Source: an uncultured Limnohabitans sp. (GTDB lineage Bacteria; Pseudomonadota; Gammaproteobacteria; Burkholderiales; Burkholderiaceae_C). From it: 5,982 bases of DNA. The notes beneath the pieces are model-generated. The model ran no database searches. It saw only the letters and a list, made by a program, of their open reading frames with translations, and was not told the DNA's origin. Of this stretch, positions 5,889 through 5,982 are shown in pieces. Location: assembly GCA_937928195.1 (NCBI GenBank), contig CALEYZ010000178.1, positions 1-5,982 of the forward strand. Reading direction: 5' to 3'. A program made the translations under genes and the position numbers. How positions within the stretch are numbered: the stretch's first letter is position 1; every line of letters starts with the position of its first letter.

Positions 5889-5982
5889 ATGGCACTCGTT
5901 TCTATGCGCGAGCTGCTGGACCATGCAGCCGTCAACGGCTACGGCATTCCAGCTTTCAACGTCAACAACCTGGAGCAGGTCC
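5889..5982 (+). CDS. fba: Class II fructose-bisphosphate aldolase, N-terminal part (3' truncated by window edge)
   Basis: The first 31 codons are visible, beginning MALVSMRELLDHAA and continuing GYGIPAFNVNNLEQ. This is the characteristic N-terminus of class II (zinc-dependent) fructose-1,6-bisphosphate aldolases of the Calvin-cycle subtype, about 345-355 aa in full. The enzyme interconverts fructose-1,6-bisphosphate with dihydroxyacetone phosphate plus glyceraldehyde-3-phosphate in glycolysis and gluconeogenesis (and in the Calvin cycle where present). The conserved PAFNVNN segment belongs to the first strand of the barrel; the zinc ligands lie beyond the window. ATG 5889 has only a weak GGGA at 5876-5879 as ribosome-binding site. 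The gene follows pyk on the same strand, separated by the inserted minus-strand PAP2 gene, and therefore needs its own promoter in the upstream region. Confidence 0.95.
   Translation, partial: MALVSMRELLDHAAVNGYGIPAFNVNNLEQV

Overview
The window looks like part of a betaproteobacterial chromosome, most likely order Burkholderiales and probably a Comamonadaceae-like freshwater lineage. This is inferred from moderate-to-high GC, dense packing, a Bug-type (TctC) binding protein, a Burkholderiales-like pyruvate kinase sequence, and a pyk gene followed closely by a Calvin-subtype class II fructose-bisphosphate aldolase. No RNA genes, insertion sequences or CRISPR arrays were seen. There is no gene-free stretch longer than 300 bases.

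The left half (about 1-3532) is a tightly packed plus-strand run of four genes that reads as one catabolic or uptake operon. It starts with the C-terminal third of a xanthine dehydrogenase-family molybdopterin subunit, which enters from beyond the left edge. Next come a periplasmic ABC-type solute-binding protein, a class II aldolase/adducin-family enzyme (possibly a decarboxylase acting on an aromatic-derived acid), and a Bug/TctC solute-binding protein of the tripartite tricarboxylate transporter type. Gaps are a few to 23 bases, and reading frames touch or overlap at the first two junctions. The genes suggest capture of an organic acid in the periplasm, hydroxylation by a molybdenum enzyme and decarboxylation or C-C cleavage. 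The substrate cannot be read from the sequence. No permease gene lies inside the window.

The right half (3533-5982) is central carbon metabolism. It holds a complete pyruvate kinase gene, then a convergent minus-strand gene for a divergent PAP2-superfamily membrane phosphatase whose 3' end overlaps pyk by 26 bases, then the first 94 bases of a class II fructose-bisphosphate aldolase gene. The pyruvate kinase carries the residue set known from K+-independent enzymes.

The divergent region between the phosphatase and aldolase genes (about 5731-5888) is the most interesting non-coding stretch. It has an extended -10-like element, a tandem 10-mer repeat with an 11-base period (one helical turn, as in OmpR/PhoB-family sites), and an aldolase leader whose 5' part is perfectly complementary over 7 bases to the weak ribosome-binding region.
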